Positions 27,293 to 41,021 of a DNA stretch of 64,000 bases are shown here, piece after piece. How positions within the stretch are numbered: position 1 is the first letter of the stretch; every line of letters starts with the position of its first letter. Both the position numbers and the translations under genes were made by a program. Origin of the DNA: Knoellia koreensis. GTDB taxonomy: Bacteria; Actinomycetota; Actinomycetes; Actinomycetales; Dermatophilaceae. The notes under the pieces are model-generated. The model saw nothing but the letters and a program-made list of their open reading frames with translations. It had not been told where the DNA came from and searched no databases. Location: positions 362,879 through 426,878 of the forward strand of contig NZ_JABEPQ010000001.1 of assembly GCF_013041615.1 (NCBI RefSeq), read 5' to 3'.

Positions 27293-27661
27293 GTGACCTC
27301 GCCCGCCCCGCTCGACCCAGCCATCGCCGCGCGTCTCAAGCGCGACGACCACGGCCTCGTCGCCGCCATCGTGCAGCAGCACGACACCGGTGAGGTGCTG
27401 ATGCTCGGCTGGATGGACGACGAAGCGCTGCGCCGCACCCTGACCGAGGGCCGCGTCACCTACTGGTCGCGCAGCCGCGGCGAGTACTGGCGCAAGGGAG
27501 ACACGAGCGGCAACGTCCAGCACGTGAGGTCCGTGGCGCTCGACTGTGACGGTGACGCGCTGCTCGTGCGCGTCGACCAGGTCGGGCCGGCGTGCCACAC
27601 GGGCACGCGCACCTGCTTCGACGGGCGCGACCTCGAGGCGGTCCCGTATGCCGGTGAGTGA
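27293..27661 (+). CDS. hisI: Phosphoribosyl-AMP cyclohydrolase
   Basis: 122 residues, third step of histidine synthesis. Diagnostic stretches are [36 protein letters not shown], the metal-binding DCDGD and the zinc Cys region [13 protein letters not shown] chose GTG 27293 over an ATG at 27284 because the -10-like CACAAT (27280-27285) predicts transcription from 27292 and already contains the start of that ATG. The 3' end overlaps trpE by 14 bases, so histidine and tryptophan genes share this unit. Confidence 0.95.
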   Translation: MTSPAPLDPAIAARLKRDDHGLVAAIVQQHDTGEVLMLGWMDDEALRRTLTEGRVTYWSRSRGEYWRKGDTSGNVQHVRSVALDCDGDALLVRVDQVGPACHTGTRTCFDGRDLEAVPYAGE

Positions 27662-29219
27662 CGTCGCGCCGGACCTCACCCCGGGTGCCACCTGGCCCGA
27701 CCTCGCGACTTTCGCCGAGCTCGCGCGGGACCGGCGGGTGATCCCCGTGGTGCGCCGGCTGATGGCCGATGCCGAGACGCCCCTGTCGGTGTACCGCAAG
27801 CTGGCGCAGGACGCGCCCGGCACGTTCCTGCTGGAGTCGGCCGAGCACGGGGGAGTGTGGTCGCGCTACTCGATCGTCGGAGCGGCCAGCCGGGCCACCC
27901 TCACCGAGCGCGACGGCGAGACCCATTGGGTGGGTGAGCCGCCTGTGGGTGTGCCGAGCAGCGGCGATCCGCTCGAGGCGCTGCGTGACACCGTCAACGT
28001 CCTGGCCACCGAACCCGTGCCCGGCCTGCCACCCCTGACCGGCGGCATGGTCGGCGCGATCACCTACGACGCGATCCGGCGGTGGGAGCGCGTGGCCGAC
28101 ACCAACCCGGACGACCTCGGGCTGCCCGAGCTGGCCATGGTGCTCGCCACCGACCTCGCCGTTCTCGACCACGCCGACGGGTCGCTGCTGCTCGTCGCCA
28201 ACGCCATCAACTACGACGCCACCGACGACCGGGTCGAGCAGGCCTGGGCCGACGCCGTCGACCGGCTCGACCGGATGACCCGTGAGCTCGCGGCACCGGC
28301 GGACTCGACCGTCGCCACGGTAGACCAGGCGGTGTTCGCCGAGGCCCGCGACGAGGTCACGAGCACCACGACGCAGGCCGCGTTCGAGCAGATGGTCGAG
28401 GACGCCAAGGAGGACATCCGCTCGGGTGAGGTCTTCCAAGTCGTTCTGTCCCAACGGTTCTCGGCTCCCTGCCCCGTGGACGCCCTCGACGTCTACCGGG
28501 CCCTGCGCTCCACCAACCCCAGCCCGTACATGTACCTGCTGCGGCTGCCCACTCCCGACGGCGACACCTTCGATGTCGTCGGCTCCTCACCCGAGGCCCT
28601 GGTCAAGGTCACCAGGCGCCGCGCCATCACCCACCCCATTGCCGGTTCGCGCCCGCGGGGGAAGTCGCCCGAGGAGGACCTGCTCCTCGAGGAGGACCTG
28701 ATCGCCGACCCCAAGGAGCGCTCGGAGCACGTCATGCTCGTCGACCTGGGTCGCAACGACCTGCAGCGGGTCTGCGAGCCCGGCACCGTCGACGTGGTCG
28801 AGTTCATGAACGTGCGCCGCTACTCCCACGTGACCCACCTGGAGTCGACGGTGGTCGGTGACATCGCGCCCGGCAACACGGCATACGACGTCCTGCGGGC
28901 GACGTTCCCCGCCGGCACCCTCAGTGGCGCACCCAAGCCCCGCGCGCTCCAGCTCATCGAGCACTACGAGACGAGTCGGCGCGGTGTCTACGGCGGGGTC
29001 GTCGGCTACCTCGACTTCCACGGGGACCTCGACATGGCCATCGCGATCCGCACCGCGGTGATCAAGGACGGCACGGCCCACGTGCAGGCAGGAGCGGGCA
29101 TCGTGGCCGACTCGGTGCCGACGAGCGAGTACGACGAGACCGTGAACAAGGCGGCCGCCGCCCTGCGCGCCGTCGCCACCGCGCGTGCCCTGCGCACCGT
29201 GCAGGACGCCGACCGGTGA
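27648..29219 (+). CDS. trpE: Anthranilate synthase component I
   Basis: 523 residues. It converts chorismate to anthranilate with a glutamine amidotransferase partner (TrpG) that is not in this window. The tryptophan feedback site [18 protein letters not shown] is near residue 60; the chorismate-binding domain has [41 protein letters not shown] and [22 protein letters not shown] 27648 overlaps hisI; a GTG six bases on is an alternative. The stop overlaps the next gene (GTGA). No leader peptide or attenuator precedes it, since it begins inside hisI. Confidence 0.96.
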   Translation: MPVSDVAPDLTPGATWPDLATFAELARDRRVIPVVRRLMADAETPLSVYRKLAQDAPGTFLLESAEHGGVWSRYSIVGAASRATLTERDGETHWVGEPPVGVPSSGDPLEALRDTVNVLATEPVPGLPPLTGGMVGAITYDAIRRWERVADTNPDDLGLPELAMVLATDLAVLDHADGSLLLVANAINYDATDDRVEQAWADAVDRLDRMTRELAAPADSTVATVDQAVFAEARDEVTSTTTQAAFEQMVEDAKEDIRSGEVFQVVLSQRFSAPCPVDALDVYRALRSTNPSPYMYLLRLPTPDGDTFDVVGSSPEALVKVTRRRAITHPIAGSRPRGKSPEEDLLLEEDLIADPKERSEHVMLVDLGRNDLQRVCEPGTVDVVEFMNVRRYSHVTHLESTVVGDIAPGNTAYDVLRATFPAGTLSGAPKPRALQLIEHYETSRRGVYGGVVGYLDFHGDLDMAIAIRTAVIKDGTAHVQAGAGIVADSVPTSEYDETVNKAAAALRAVATARALRTVQDADR

Positions 29220-29815
29220 GCCGGCTGCGCCCCACCGGCAAGGCGTTCGTCGTGATCGTCGCGGTCATCGCCGCCCTCCTGCTCGTCGCCGGCGGCCGCC
29301 AGACGTGGGTCACCGGCACGGTCAACGACCCCGTGCTCGGAGCGAGCCGCATCAGCGCCACCGGCACCGAGGTGGCGGCGGCGCTCGTGGGGCTCGCCCT
29401 CGTGGCGGCTGCCGCGGCGATCGCCAGCACGACGAGTGGTGCGGTGATGCGCCGCGTGACGCTCGCCGTCCTCGCGCTGGCCGCGCTCGGGGAGGGGTTG
29501 GCCGTCACGCGCGTGCTGCGCGACCCGAGCGGTGTCCTCGGTGGGGTCGCGGCCAAGCAGGCCGGCCGGACGGGCTCGGTCGAGACCCACGCCAGCGCCA
29601 CGGTGTGGCCCTGGCTCGGGTTGCTGGCCTGCGTGCTGCTGCTCGTCGCTGCGGTCGGCGGCTGGCTGGGCGCCTCGCGCTGGCAGGGGCTCGGCGCCCG
29701 CTACGAGACCGGGTCCACGACCACTGGGCCGCGCGGTCAGCGCGTCGGCTCCGACTGGGACCGGCTCGACGACGGCGACGACCCGACCGTGCGCGACGAA
29801 CCCGGGCGCACCTGA
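29216..29815 (+). CDS. Trp-operon-associated membrane protein (TIGR02234-like)
   Basis: 199 residues with four membrane segments (about 10-27, 52-70, 80-97 and 135-155) and a polar C-terminal tail. It matches the actinobacterial family found between trpE and trpC (TIGR02234, tryptophan-associated membrane protein) in position, size and topology, including the early GGRQTWV motif. GTG 29216 overlaps the trpE stop. Role in tryptophan synthesis or transport is not established. Confidence 0.82.
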   Translation: MSRLRPTGKAFVVIVAVIAALLLVAGGRQTWVTGTVNDPVLGASRISATGTEVAAALVGLALVAAAAAIASTTSGAVMRRVTLAVLALAALGEGLAVTRVLRDPSGVLGGVAAKQAGRTGSVETHASATVWPWLGLLACVLLLVAAVGGWLGASRWQGLGARYETGSTTTGPRGQRVGSDWDRLDDGDDPTVRDEPGRT

Positions 29816-29878
29816 CCCCGCGCACCTGACACAATGGGCCGCAACGCCCCACCCACCACGAGCAGGAGCCGGCACGCC

Positions 29879-30136
29879 ATGGCAGAGCACGACATCCACG
29901 AAGACCACGGGCACAGCACTGCGGCCTGGACCGGTGTCGCGATCATCCTCGCCGGCACGGCGGTGATGTCGCTGGCGGTCATCTTCCCGAGCGTGTTCTG
30001 GTTCGTCGTGGGCGCGGTCATCTGCGTCATCGGTGCCGTCGCCTGGAAGCTGCTCAACATGGCCGGGTACGGCGCGGTGACCCACGACGGCCCAGACGCC
30101 CCGGACTCGGCCAGGCCCGAGGTCGGCGTCAAGTAG
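29879..30136 (+). CDS. HGxxPAAW-family small membrane protein
   Basis: 85 residues. It begins MAEHDIHEDHGHSTAAWTGV, a variant of the HGxxPAAW signature (HGHSTAAW here, Thr in place of Pro), and has two membrane segments (about 20-39 and 45-62). In actinobacteria this family sits in the trp cluster before trpC, as here. ATG 29879 has an AGGAG site about 11 bases upstream; a CACAAT -10-like element near 29830 suggests an internal promoter. Function unknown. Confidence 0.78.
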   Translation: MAEHDIHEDHGHSTAAWTGVAIILAGTAVMSLAVIFPSVFWFVVGAVICVIGAVAWKLLNMAGYGAVTHDGPDAPDSARPEVGVK

Positions 30137-30139
30137 TCC

Positions 30140-30937
30140 ATGAGCACAGTCCTCGAGCAGATCGTCGCGGGCGTGCGCGAGGACCTCGCACCGCGTGAGT
30201 CAGCCGTACCCCTCGACGTCATCCGCGAACGCGCCGCGGCCGCCCCGCCCGCCCTCGACGCCGAAGCCGCCCTCCGGCAGCCCGGACTGTCGCTGATCGC
30301 GGAGGTCAAGCGCTCCAGCCCCAGCAAGGGCGAGCTCGCCACCATCGCCGACCCCGCCGCGCTGGCGGCGGAGTATGCCGCGGGCGGCGCCACCGCGGTG
30401 AGCGTCCTGACCGAGAAGCGTCGCTTCAACGGCAGCCTCGCCGACCTCGACGCTGTGCGGGCTGCGGTGCGAGTTCCCTTGCTGCGCAAGGACTTCATGG
30501 TCACCGACTACCAGGTCCACGAGGCGCGCGCGCACGGCGCCGACATCGTGCTCCTCATCGTGGCCGCGCTGCCGCAGGCCGACCTGGAGCGGATGCACGC
30601 GCTCGCGCGTCAGCTCGGGATGACCGTCCTGGTCGAGGTGCACGACGAGGATGAGACCCGACGTGCGATCGACGCCGGCGCCACCGTCATCGGCGTCAAC
30701 GCCCGCAACCTCAAGACGCTCGACGTCGACCCCGGCACCTTCGGCCGGCTCGCCCCGCTCGTGCCCGACACCTGCGTACGGGTCGCCGAGTCGGGTGTCA
30801 CCGGACCCGACGACGCGGCCCGGTTCCACGCCGAAGGCGCCGACGCGGTCCTCGTGGGAGAGGCGCTCGTGCGCGGCGAGGACCCGCGCCGGGCGGCCCA
30901 GGACATCGTCAGCGTCGGCGCGGTGACCCATGGCTGA
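30140..30937 (+). CDS. trpC: Indole-3-glycerol phosphate synthase
   Basis: A 265-residue TIM barrel, monofunctional. Visible motifs are [15 protein letters not shown] (catalytic Lys), [50 protein letters not shown] and [13 protein letters not shown]. It converts CdRP to indole-glycerol phosphate. The phosphoribosylanthranilate isomerase step is probably done by the dual HisA/PriA enzyme usual in actinobacteria, since no trpF is fused or adjacent. It overlaps trpB by 8 bases. Confidence 0.96.
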   Translation: MSTVLEQIVAGVREDLAPRESAVPLDVIRERAAAAPPALDAEAALRQPGLSLIAEVKRSSPSKGELATIADPAALAAEYAAGGATAVSVLTEKRRFNGSLADLDAVRAAVRVPLLRKDFMVTDYQVHEARAHGADIVLLIVAALPQADLERMHALARQLGMTVLVEVHDEDETRRAIDAGATVIGVNARNLKTLDVDPGTFGRLAPLVPDTCVRVAESGVTGPDDAARFHAEGADAVLVGEALVRGEDPRRAAQDIVSVGAVTHG

Positions 30938-32213
30938 GCCGACCCCCGACCTCACGCCCGAGCCGCTGGAGCGCCTCGGCCGCTTCGGCGACTTCGGTGG
31001 GCGGTTCGTCCCCGAGGCCCTGATCCCGGCGCTCGAGGAGCTCGACGAGGCCCGACACAAGGCGATGGTCGACCCGGAGTTCCTCGGCGAGCTGGAGCGC
31101 CTGCACCGCACCTACACCGGGCGCCCGAGCATCATCACCGAGGTGCCGCGGTTCGCCGAGCACGCCGGTGGGGCGCGGGTCATCCTCAAGCGCGAGGACC
31201 TCAACCACACCGGCTCGCACAAGATCAACAACGTGCTCGCCCAGGCCCTGCTCACCAAGCGGATGGGCAAGACCCGGGTCATCGCCGAGACCGGTGCCGG
31301 GCAGCACGGTGTCGCCACGGCGACGGCGGCTGCGCTCATGGGCCTCGAGTGCGTCGTCTACATGGGCAAGGTCGACACCGAGCGCCAGGCCCTCAACGTC
31401 GCCCGGATGCGGATGCTCGGCGCCGAGGTCGTCGCCGTGCCGACCGGCAGCGCGACCCTCAAGGACGCCATCAACGAGGCCCTGCGGGACTGGGTCGCCA
31501 ACGTCGGCCACACCCACTACATCCTCGGCACGGTCACCGGGCCGCACCCGTTCCCGGAGATGGTGCGCGACTTCCACCGCATCATCGGCGTCGAGGCCCG
31601 CAGCCAGGTCCTTGACCTCACCGGCCGCCTGCCCGATGCCGTGATCGCCTGTGTCGGTGGGGGATCCAACGCGATGGGCATCTTCCACCGGTTCATCGAC
31701 GACCCCGACGTGCGGCTCATCGGCGTCGAGGCCGGGGGAGAGGGCATCGAGTCCGGGCGGCACGCCGCCCGGTTCGCCTCCGCCGACCCCGGTGTCCTGC
31801 ACGGCACCTTCAGCTACCTCATGCAGGACGACGACGGGCAGACCCTCGAGACCCACTCGGTGTCCGCCGGGCTCGACTACCCGAGTGTCGGGCCCGAGCA
31901 CTCCCACCTGCGCGACACCGGCCGCGCCGAGTACCGCTACGCCACCGACGACAAGGCGATGGAGGCCTTCCGCCTGCTGTGCCGCACCGAGGGCATCATC
32001 CCGGCGCTCGAGTCGTCCCACGCCCTGGCGGGTGCCATCGAGGTCGGTCGCGAGCTGGGGCCCGACGCACTGCTCCTGGTCAACCTCTCCGGCCGGGGCG
32101 ACAAGGACATGCACACCGCTGCCGAGTGGTTCGGCCTCATCGACGGCGAGGCCGTGCCCGAGGGCCGCGCAGAGGAGCCGCGGGCGACTGGTGACGGGAG
32201 GACCCAGCTGTGA
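30930..32213 (+). CDS. trpB: Tryptophan synthase beta chain
   Basis: 427 residues. It is a PLP enzyme joining indole and serine; the catalytic Lys is in [17 protein letters not shown] near residue 95, the substrate loop is [18 protein letters not shown], and the phosphate cup is [12 protein letters not shown]. The C-terminus has [10 protein letters not shown] and [13 protein letters not shown]. Standard TrpB1 length with about 15 extra residues at each end. ATG 30930 overlaps trpC; the stop overlaps the GTG of trpA (GTGA), keeping the alpha and beta subunits in balance. Confidence 0.97.
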   Translation: MAEPTPDLTPEPLERLGRFGDFGGRFVPEALIPALEELDEARHKAMVDPEFLGELERLHRTYTGRPSIITEVPRFAEHAGGARVILKREDLNHTGSHKINNVLAQALLTKRMGKTRVIAETGAGQHGVATATAAALMGLECVVYMGKVDTERQALNVARMRMLGAEVVAVPTGSATLKDAINEALRDWVANVGHTHYILGTVTGPHPFPEMVRDFHRIIGVEARSQVLDLTGRLPDAVIACVGGGSNAMGIFHRFIDDPDVRLIGVEAGGEGIESGRHAARFASADPGVLHGTFSYLMQDDDGQTLETHSVSAGLDYPSVGPEHSHLRDTGRAEYRYATDDKAMEAFRLLCRTEGIIPALESSHALAGAIEVGRELGPDALLLVNLSGRGDKDMHTAAEWFGLIDGEAVPEGRAEEPRATGDGRTQL

Positions 32214-33031
32214 CCGCCGATGTCACGACCGGCCCGGGTGTCGAGTCGGTCTTCGCCCGTTGCCGCGAGGAGGGCCGCGCCGCGCTCGTCTGCTACCTGC
32301 CGGTGGGGTTCCCCTCGGTCGAGGGCTCGGTCCGGGCCATGGTCGCCATGGTCGAGGCCGGCGCCGACATCATCGAGGTCGGCATCCCCTACACCGACCC
32401 GGTCATGGACGGGCCGACGGTCGCGTATGCCGCCGACCAGGCGCTCAAGCGTGGCGTCCACGTGCGTGACGTCTTCACCGCGACGCAGGCGGTCCGCGAC
32501 GCCGGTGCGCCGCCGCTGGTGATGACCTACTGGAACCTCGTCCTGCGCTACGGCGTGCCCACCTTCGCCCGTGACCTCAAGGCTGCTGGCGGCGCGGGCC
32601 TCATCACGCCCGACCTCATCCCCGACGAGGCGGCCGACTGGATCGGGGCCAGCGACGAGACCGGCCTCGACCGGGTCTTCCTCGTCGCGCCGAGCTCCAC
32701 CGACCAGCGCCTCGCTGCCGTGACGCGGCAGTGCCGTGGCTTCGTGTATGCCGTGTCGCACATGGGCGTGACCGGCGCCAGGGAGTCGCTCGGTGACGCC
32801 GCAAAGGTCATCGTCGAGCGCACCAAGGCGGTCACGGAGCTTCCGGTCTGTGTCGGCGTCGGGGTGTCCGGCGGCGCGCAGGCGGCCGAGATCGCGGCAT
32901 ACGCCGACGGGGTCATCGTGGGGTCCGCACTGGTGCGGTGCCTCACCGAGGCGACCGACGAGGAAGCCGGCCTGACGGCCCTGCGCTCGCTCGTGGGCGA
33001 GCTCGCCGACGGCGTGCGCAGCGGCAGCTGA
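32210..33031 (+). CDS. trpA: Tryptophan synthase alpha chain
   Basis: 273 residues. It cleaves indole-glycerol phosphate to indole for TrpB. The catalytic Glu lies in [11 protein letters not shown] and the catalytic Asp in the same segment (TDPVMDGP); other motifs are [23 protein letters not shown] and [10 protein letters not shown], and the phosphate site is [14 protein letters not shown]. The GTG start overlaps the trpB stop. It ends the trp run; trpD and trpG are absent from the window. Confidence 0.96.
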   Translation: MTADVTTGPGVESVFARCREEGRAALVCYLPVGFPSVEGSVRAMVAMVEAGADIIEVGIPYTDPVMDGPTVAYAADQALKRGVHVRDVFTATQAVRDAGAPPLVMTYWNLVLRYGVPTFARDLKAAGGAGLITPDLIPDEAADWIGASDETGLDRVFLVAPSSTDQRLAAVTRQCRGFVYAVSHMGVTGARESLGDAAKVIVERTKAVTELPVCVGVGVSGGAQAAEIAAYADGVIVGSALVRCLTEATDEEAGLTALRSLVGELADGVRSGS

Positions 33032-33112
33032 CCTGGCCCGGGGAACCATCCTGGCGGCTCGCACGCAGTACCACTGACCGACGAAGTGACCACGACGAAG
33101 GACCAGACACCC

Positions 33113-33907
33113 ATGAGCAAGGCCAACGCCGACCGCAAGGCAGCCGACCGCAAGGCGAAGATCGACGCAGCCCGCGCGCAGGAGCGCCGTGGGGCGACCA
33201 CCAAGATCGTCGTCGCGGCGGTTGCAGTGCTCCTCGTGGTCGGCGGCGTGGTCGCAGCCATCGCGCTCGGCGGCAGCAAGGACAAGGGCACCGACACCGC
33301 AGGTGCCGGATCCAGCAGCAGCAAGGGCGGGTCCAGCCTGCCGAAGGGCGCGACCGCGATGGGGGCCGGGATCGTCGTCAACCCCGGGGCTCCCGCGAAC
33401 GTGCCGACGCTGGACCTCTACGAGGACTTCCAGTGCCCGGTGTGCGGCCAGTTCGAGTCGATCTTCGGCCTGCAGATCAAGGACATGGTGCAGAACAACC
33501 AGGTCAAGCTGGTGTCGCACACGCTGTCCTTCCTCGACAACAACCTGCGCAACGACTCATCCAACCGTGCGGCCAACGCCGCGGCCTGCGCCGCCGACGC
33601 GGACAAGTTCCTCCAGTACCACGCCGCCGTGTTCCAGGGGCAGCCCGCCAAGGAGGGTGAGGGCTACACCGACGCCCGGCTCAAGGAGTTCGCCACCCAG
33701 GCCGGCATCACCGGCGCCGCGATGACGACCTGGCAGAAGTGCTACGACGACCGTGCCCACAACCAGTGGGTCGAGTCGGTGCAGGAGCAGTCCGGCAAGG
33801 ACGGTGTGCAGGGCACCCCCACGATCCGCCTCAACGGCAAGGACGTCAGCCTCCAGGGCCTGACCCAGCAGTCGCTGGCCGAGCAGGTCAAGGCCGCGAC
33901 GAAGTGA
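33113..33907 (+). CDS. Membrane-anchored DsbA-like thiol oxidoreductase
   Basis: 264 residues. A very basic N-terminus (SKANADRKAADRKAKIDAARAQERR) precedes one membrane segment (about 29-50), a Gly/Ser-rich linker and an extracytoplasmic thioredoxin-like DsbA domain with active site CPVC (Cys108, Cys111) in YEDFQCPVCGQFE, and GTPTIRLNGK as the cis-Pro loop. It likely oxidises or carries disulfides outside the membrane. ATG 33113 is preferred to an upstream GTG at 33086. Its stop overlaps lgt, suggesting a shared envelope-protein role. Confidence 0.87.
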   Translation: MSKANADRKAADRKAKIDAARAQERRGATTKIVVAAVAVLLVVGGVVAAIALGGSKDKGTDTAGAGSSSSKGGSSLPKGATAMGAGIVVNPGAPANVPTLDLYEDFQCPVCGQFESIFGLQIKDMVQNNQVKLVSHTLSFLDNNLRNDSSNRAANAAACAADADKFLQYHAAVFQGQPAKEGEGYTDARLKEFATQAGITGAAMTTWQKCYDDRAHNQWVESVQEQSGKDGVQGTPTIRLNGKDVSLQGLTQQSLAEQVKAATK

Positions 33908-34830
33908 CCTTCGTGGTGGCGGCCGTGCCGGCCGCGATCCCGAGCCCCACGACCGGGGTGTGGCACCTGGGACCGTTCCCGCTGCGTGCCTACGCCCTGT
34001 GCATCCTCGTGGGCATCGGAGTCGCGGTCTGGATCACGAGCCGCCGCCTCGCCGATCGTGGCTACCCGCCGGAGAAGGCGCTCGACATCTCGGCCTGGGC
34101 CGTCCCCTTCGGGATCGTGGGCGGCCGGATCTACCACGTCATCACCACCCCGGAGCCGTACTTCGGCCAGAACGGCAACCCCGTCCACGCCCTCTACATC
34201 TGGCAGGGCGGGCTCGGCATCTGGGGCGCCATCGCCCTCGGCGCCGTGGGGGCCTGGATCGGCGCGCGCCGGCAGGGCGTCGCGTTCCTCGACTTCGCCG
34301 ACGCCGCGGCGCCGGGCGTGGCCGTGGCGCACGCGATCGGCCGCTGGGGCAACTGGTTCAACAACGAGCTGTACGGCCGCCCCACGGACGCGCCGTGGGG
34401 CCTGCAGATCCACTGCTGGGACGAGTCGCTCGGCAAGGCCGTCACCTGTGAGGGCACCAGCTCGACGGTGCAGGGCATCTACCAGCCGACGTTCCTCTAC
34501 GAGTCGATCTTCCTGCTGCTGCTGGCGCTGGCCCTCGTCCTCGTCGACCGCCGCTTCCGGCTCCACCGCGGCCAGGTGCTGGGCCTCTACGTCGCCGGCT
34601 ACCCGATCGGGCGCATCGTCGTGGAGAAGATGCGCACCGACACCGCCGAGCTGATCTTCGGCCAGCGGCTCAACGTGTGGACCAGCATCGTCGTGTTCCT
34701 CCTCGGCCTGGCCATCATCTGGTGGTGCCGCCGCTACCCGCACACGCCCCGCGGCATACCGCAGGGGGAGAGCCGGCCAGCCACGGAGGAGGCCGCGGCG
34801 CCCGAGGCCAAGTCTCAACATACGGAATGA
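33904..34830 (+). CDS. lgt: Prolipoprotein diacylglyceryl transferase
   Basis: 308 residues with seven membrane segments. It adds diacylglycerol to lipobox Cys of prolipoproteins. The Lgt signature GRWGNWFNNELYG (GRxGNxxNxE, with the essential Arg) is near residue 146; WQGGLGIWGA and QPTFLYESIFLL are further family segments, and GRIVVEKMRTD closes the core. A 25-residue polar tail follows. GTG 33904 overlaps the upstream stop. The predicted lipoprotein at 42646 would be a substrate. One GTATGCCG-family site (34752-34759) is read through an ATA codon. Confidence 0.96.
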   Translation: MTFVVAAVPAAIPSPTTGVWHLGPFPLRAYALCILVGIGVAVWITSRRLADRGYPPEKALDISAWAVPFGIVGGRIYHVITTPEPYFGQNGNPVHALYIWQGGLGIWGAIALGAVGAWIGARRQGVAFLDFADAAAPGVAVAHAIGRWGNWFNNELYGRPTDAPWGLQIHCWDESLGKAVTCEGTSSTVQGIYQPTFLYESIFLLLLALALVLVDRRFRLHRGQVLGLYVAGYPIGRIVVEKMRTDTAELIFGQRLNVWTSIVVFLLGLAIIWWCRRYPHTPRGIPQGESRPATEEAAAPEAKSQHTE

Positions 34831-34967
34831 CTCGGCTCACATAGCGGAATGGGGAACCCGGCGGCTATTCTGCCTCCAGCCGTGGCCAAGGCCGTCCACG
34901 CGTGACCGGTGAGCCCCTCGCGAAGGGGGGTCCACGACGCCCTGACCCCCAAGGACGGTGACCTGAC
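34814..34967 (+). promoter_or_regulatory. gltB upstream region with 16-base direct repeat
   Basis: Two near-identical copies, CTCAACATACGGAATG (34814-34829) and CTCACATAGCGGAATG (34836-34851), start 22 bases apart, about two helical turns. Tandem direct repeats of this size are typical for OmpR/GlnR-type regulators, and TCAC-N6-GAAT resembles the nitrogen regulator GlnR's half-sites; the identity of the regulator is inference. A TATTCT -10-like element near 34866 follows, then a leader of about 100 bases with a small hairpin (CCCCT/AGGGG, 34914-34928). The first repeat overlaps the end of lgt. Confidence 0.45.
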
Positions 34968-39504
<4,537 letters not shown>

Positions 39505-39512
<8 letters not shown>

Positions 39513-40959
39513 CCCGCAAGGATTCCTGAAGACGCGCGAGCGAGAGCTGCCCGCACGCCGGCCGGTGCCCGTCCGCATCAAGGACTGGAAAGAGGTCTAC
39601 GAGGAGCAGGAGGCCGGCCAGCTCCAGCGGCAGGCCGGACGCTGCATGGACTGCGGGATTCCCTTCTGCCACAGCGGTTGTCCGCTCGGCAACCTCATCC
39701 CGGAGTGGAACGACCTCGTGTGGAAGGGCGACTGGCGCGAGGCCATCGAACGGCTGCACGCCACCAACAACTTCCCCGAGTTCACCGGTCGCCTCTGCCC
39801 GGCGCCCTGCGAGACCGCGTGCGTCCTTGGCATCAACCAGCCGGCGGTGACGATCAAGCAGGTCGAGGTGACCACCATCGACCGCGCCTTCGACAGCGGC
39901 TACGTGCTGCCGCAGGCGCCGGAGCGCCTGTCCGGCAAGACCGTCGCGGTCGTCGGGTCCGGTCCCGCGGGGCTCGCTGCAGCGCAGCAGCTCACCCGCG
40001 CCGGCCACACGGTCGCCGTCTACGAGCGCGCCGACAAGCCGGGCGGCCTGCTGCGCTACGGCATACCCGAGTTCAAGATGGAGAAGTCGGTCGTCGACCG
40101 TCGCATCGCGCAGATGGAGGCCGAGGGCACCCGCTTCCGCAGCGGTGTCGACGTCGGTGCCGACGTCACCGGCCAGCAGCTGCGCGACCGGTACGACGCC
40201 GTGGTCCTCGCCGTCGGAGCCACCGTGCCGCGAGACCTGCAGGTGCCGGGGCGCGAGCTCGACGGCGTGCTCCAGGCGATGGACTACCTGCCGCCGGCCA
40301 ACCGCGTCGCCCTCGGTGAGACGGTCGAGGGACAGGTCACGGCCGAGGGCAAGGACGTCATCGTCATCGGCGGTGGCGACACGGGCGCCGACTGCATCGG
40401 CACCGCGCACCGCCAGGGCGCGAAGTCCGTCACGAGCCTGGAGATCATGCCGCAGCCGGGGGAGGAACGCGCCGCCCACCAGCCGTGGCCGACCTACCCG
40501 ATGCTCTTCCGCGTCGCCTCCGCGCACGAGGAGGGCGGTGAGCGGGTGTATGCCGCGTCGACCAAGGAGATCCTCGGCGAGGACGGCAGGGTCAGCGGCA
40601 TACGCCTCGTCGACGTGACCTTCAAGGACGGGAAGTTCGAGGAGGTGGAGGGCACCGAGCGGGTGCTCCCCACCCAGCTGATCCTCCTGGCGATGGGCTT
40701 CCTCGGACCGCAGGGTCCCGGCGTCGTCGAGCAGCTCGGTGTCGAGCTCGACGAACGCTCGAACGTCAAGCGGGACAACGACTACATGTCCTCGGTGCCG
40801 GGCGTCTTCGTCGCCGGTGATGCGGGCCGTGGCCAGTCGCTGATCGTGTGGGCCATCGCCGAAGGACGGTCGGCCGCGGCCGGGGTCGACCGCTACCTGA
40901 CGGGGTCGACGGCACTGCCGCGGCCGGTCAACCCGACCGACCGTCCCCTCGTGGTCTGA
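39505..40959 (+). CDS. gltD: Glutamate synthase small subunit
   Basis: 484 residues, the NADPH-oxidising FAD subunit. N-terminal Cys-rich 4Fe-4S ligands are [17 protein letters not shown] and [11 protein letters not shown]. The FAD-binding motif [17 protein letters not shown] is near residue 147, the NADPH motif [17 protein letters not shown] near 288, and a final [23 protein letters not shown]. Two GTATGCCG-family sites (40059-40066 in the conserved YGIPEF, and 40596-40603) are read through rare ATA codons. GTG 39505 overlaps gltB. Confidence 0.97.
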
Positions 40960-40974
40960 GCGCGCTGTCCGGGG

Positions 40975-41015
40975 AGTGACCGCGGTCACGTTCGACGAGG
41001 GCGGGCCGATAGGGT
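40975..41015 (+). promoter_or_regulatory. pyk promoter with CRP/GlxR-type palindrome
   Basis: GTGACCGCGGTCAC (40976-40989) is a perfect 14-base palindrome fitting the cAMP-receptor/GlxR consensus GTGA-N6-TCAC. A -10-like TAGGGT at 41010-41015 predicts transcription from 41022, the A of the pyk ATG, so the mRNA is probably leaderless. The palindrome centre is about 39 bases upstream of that start, the distance of a class II activator site. The regulator's identity is inference. Confidence 0.55.
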
Positions 41016-41021
41016 CGAGCC

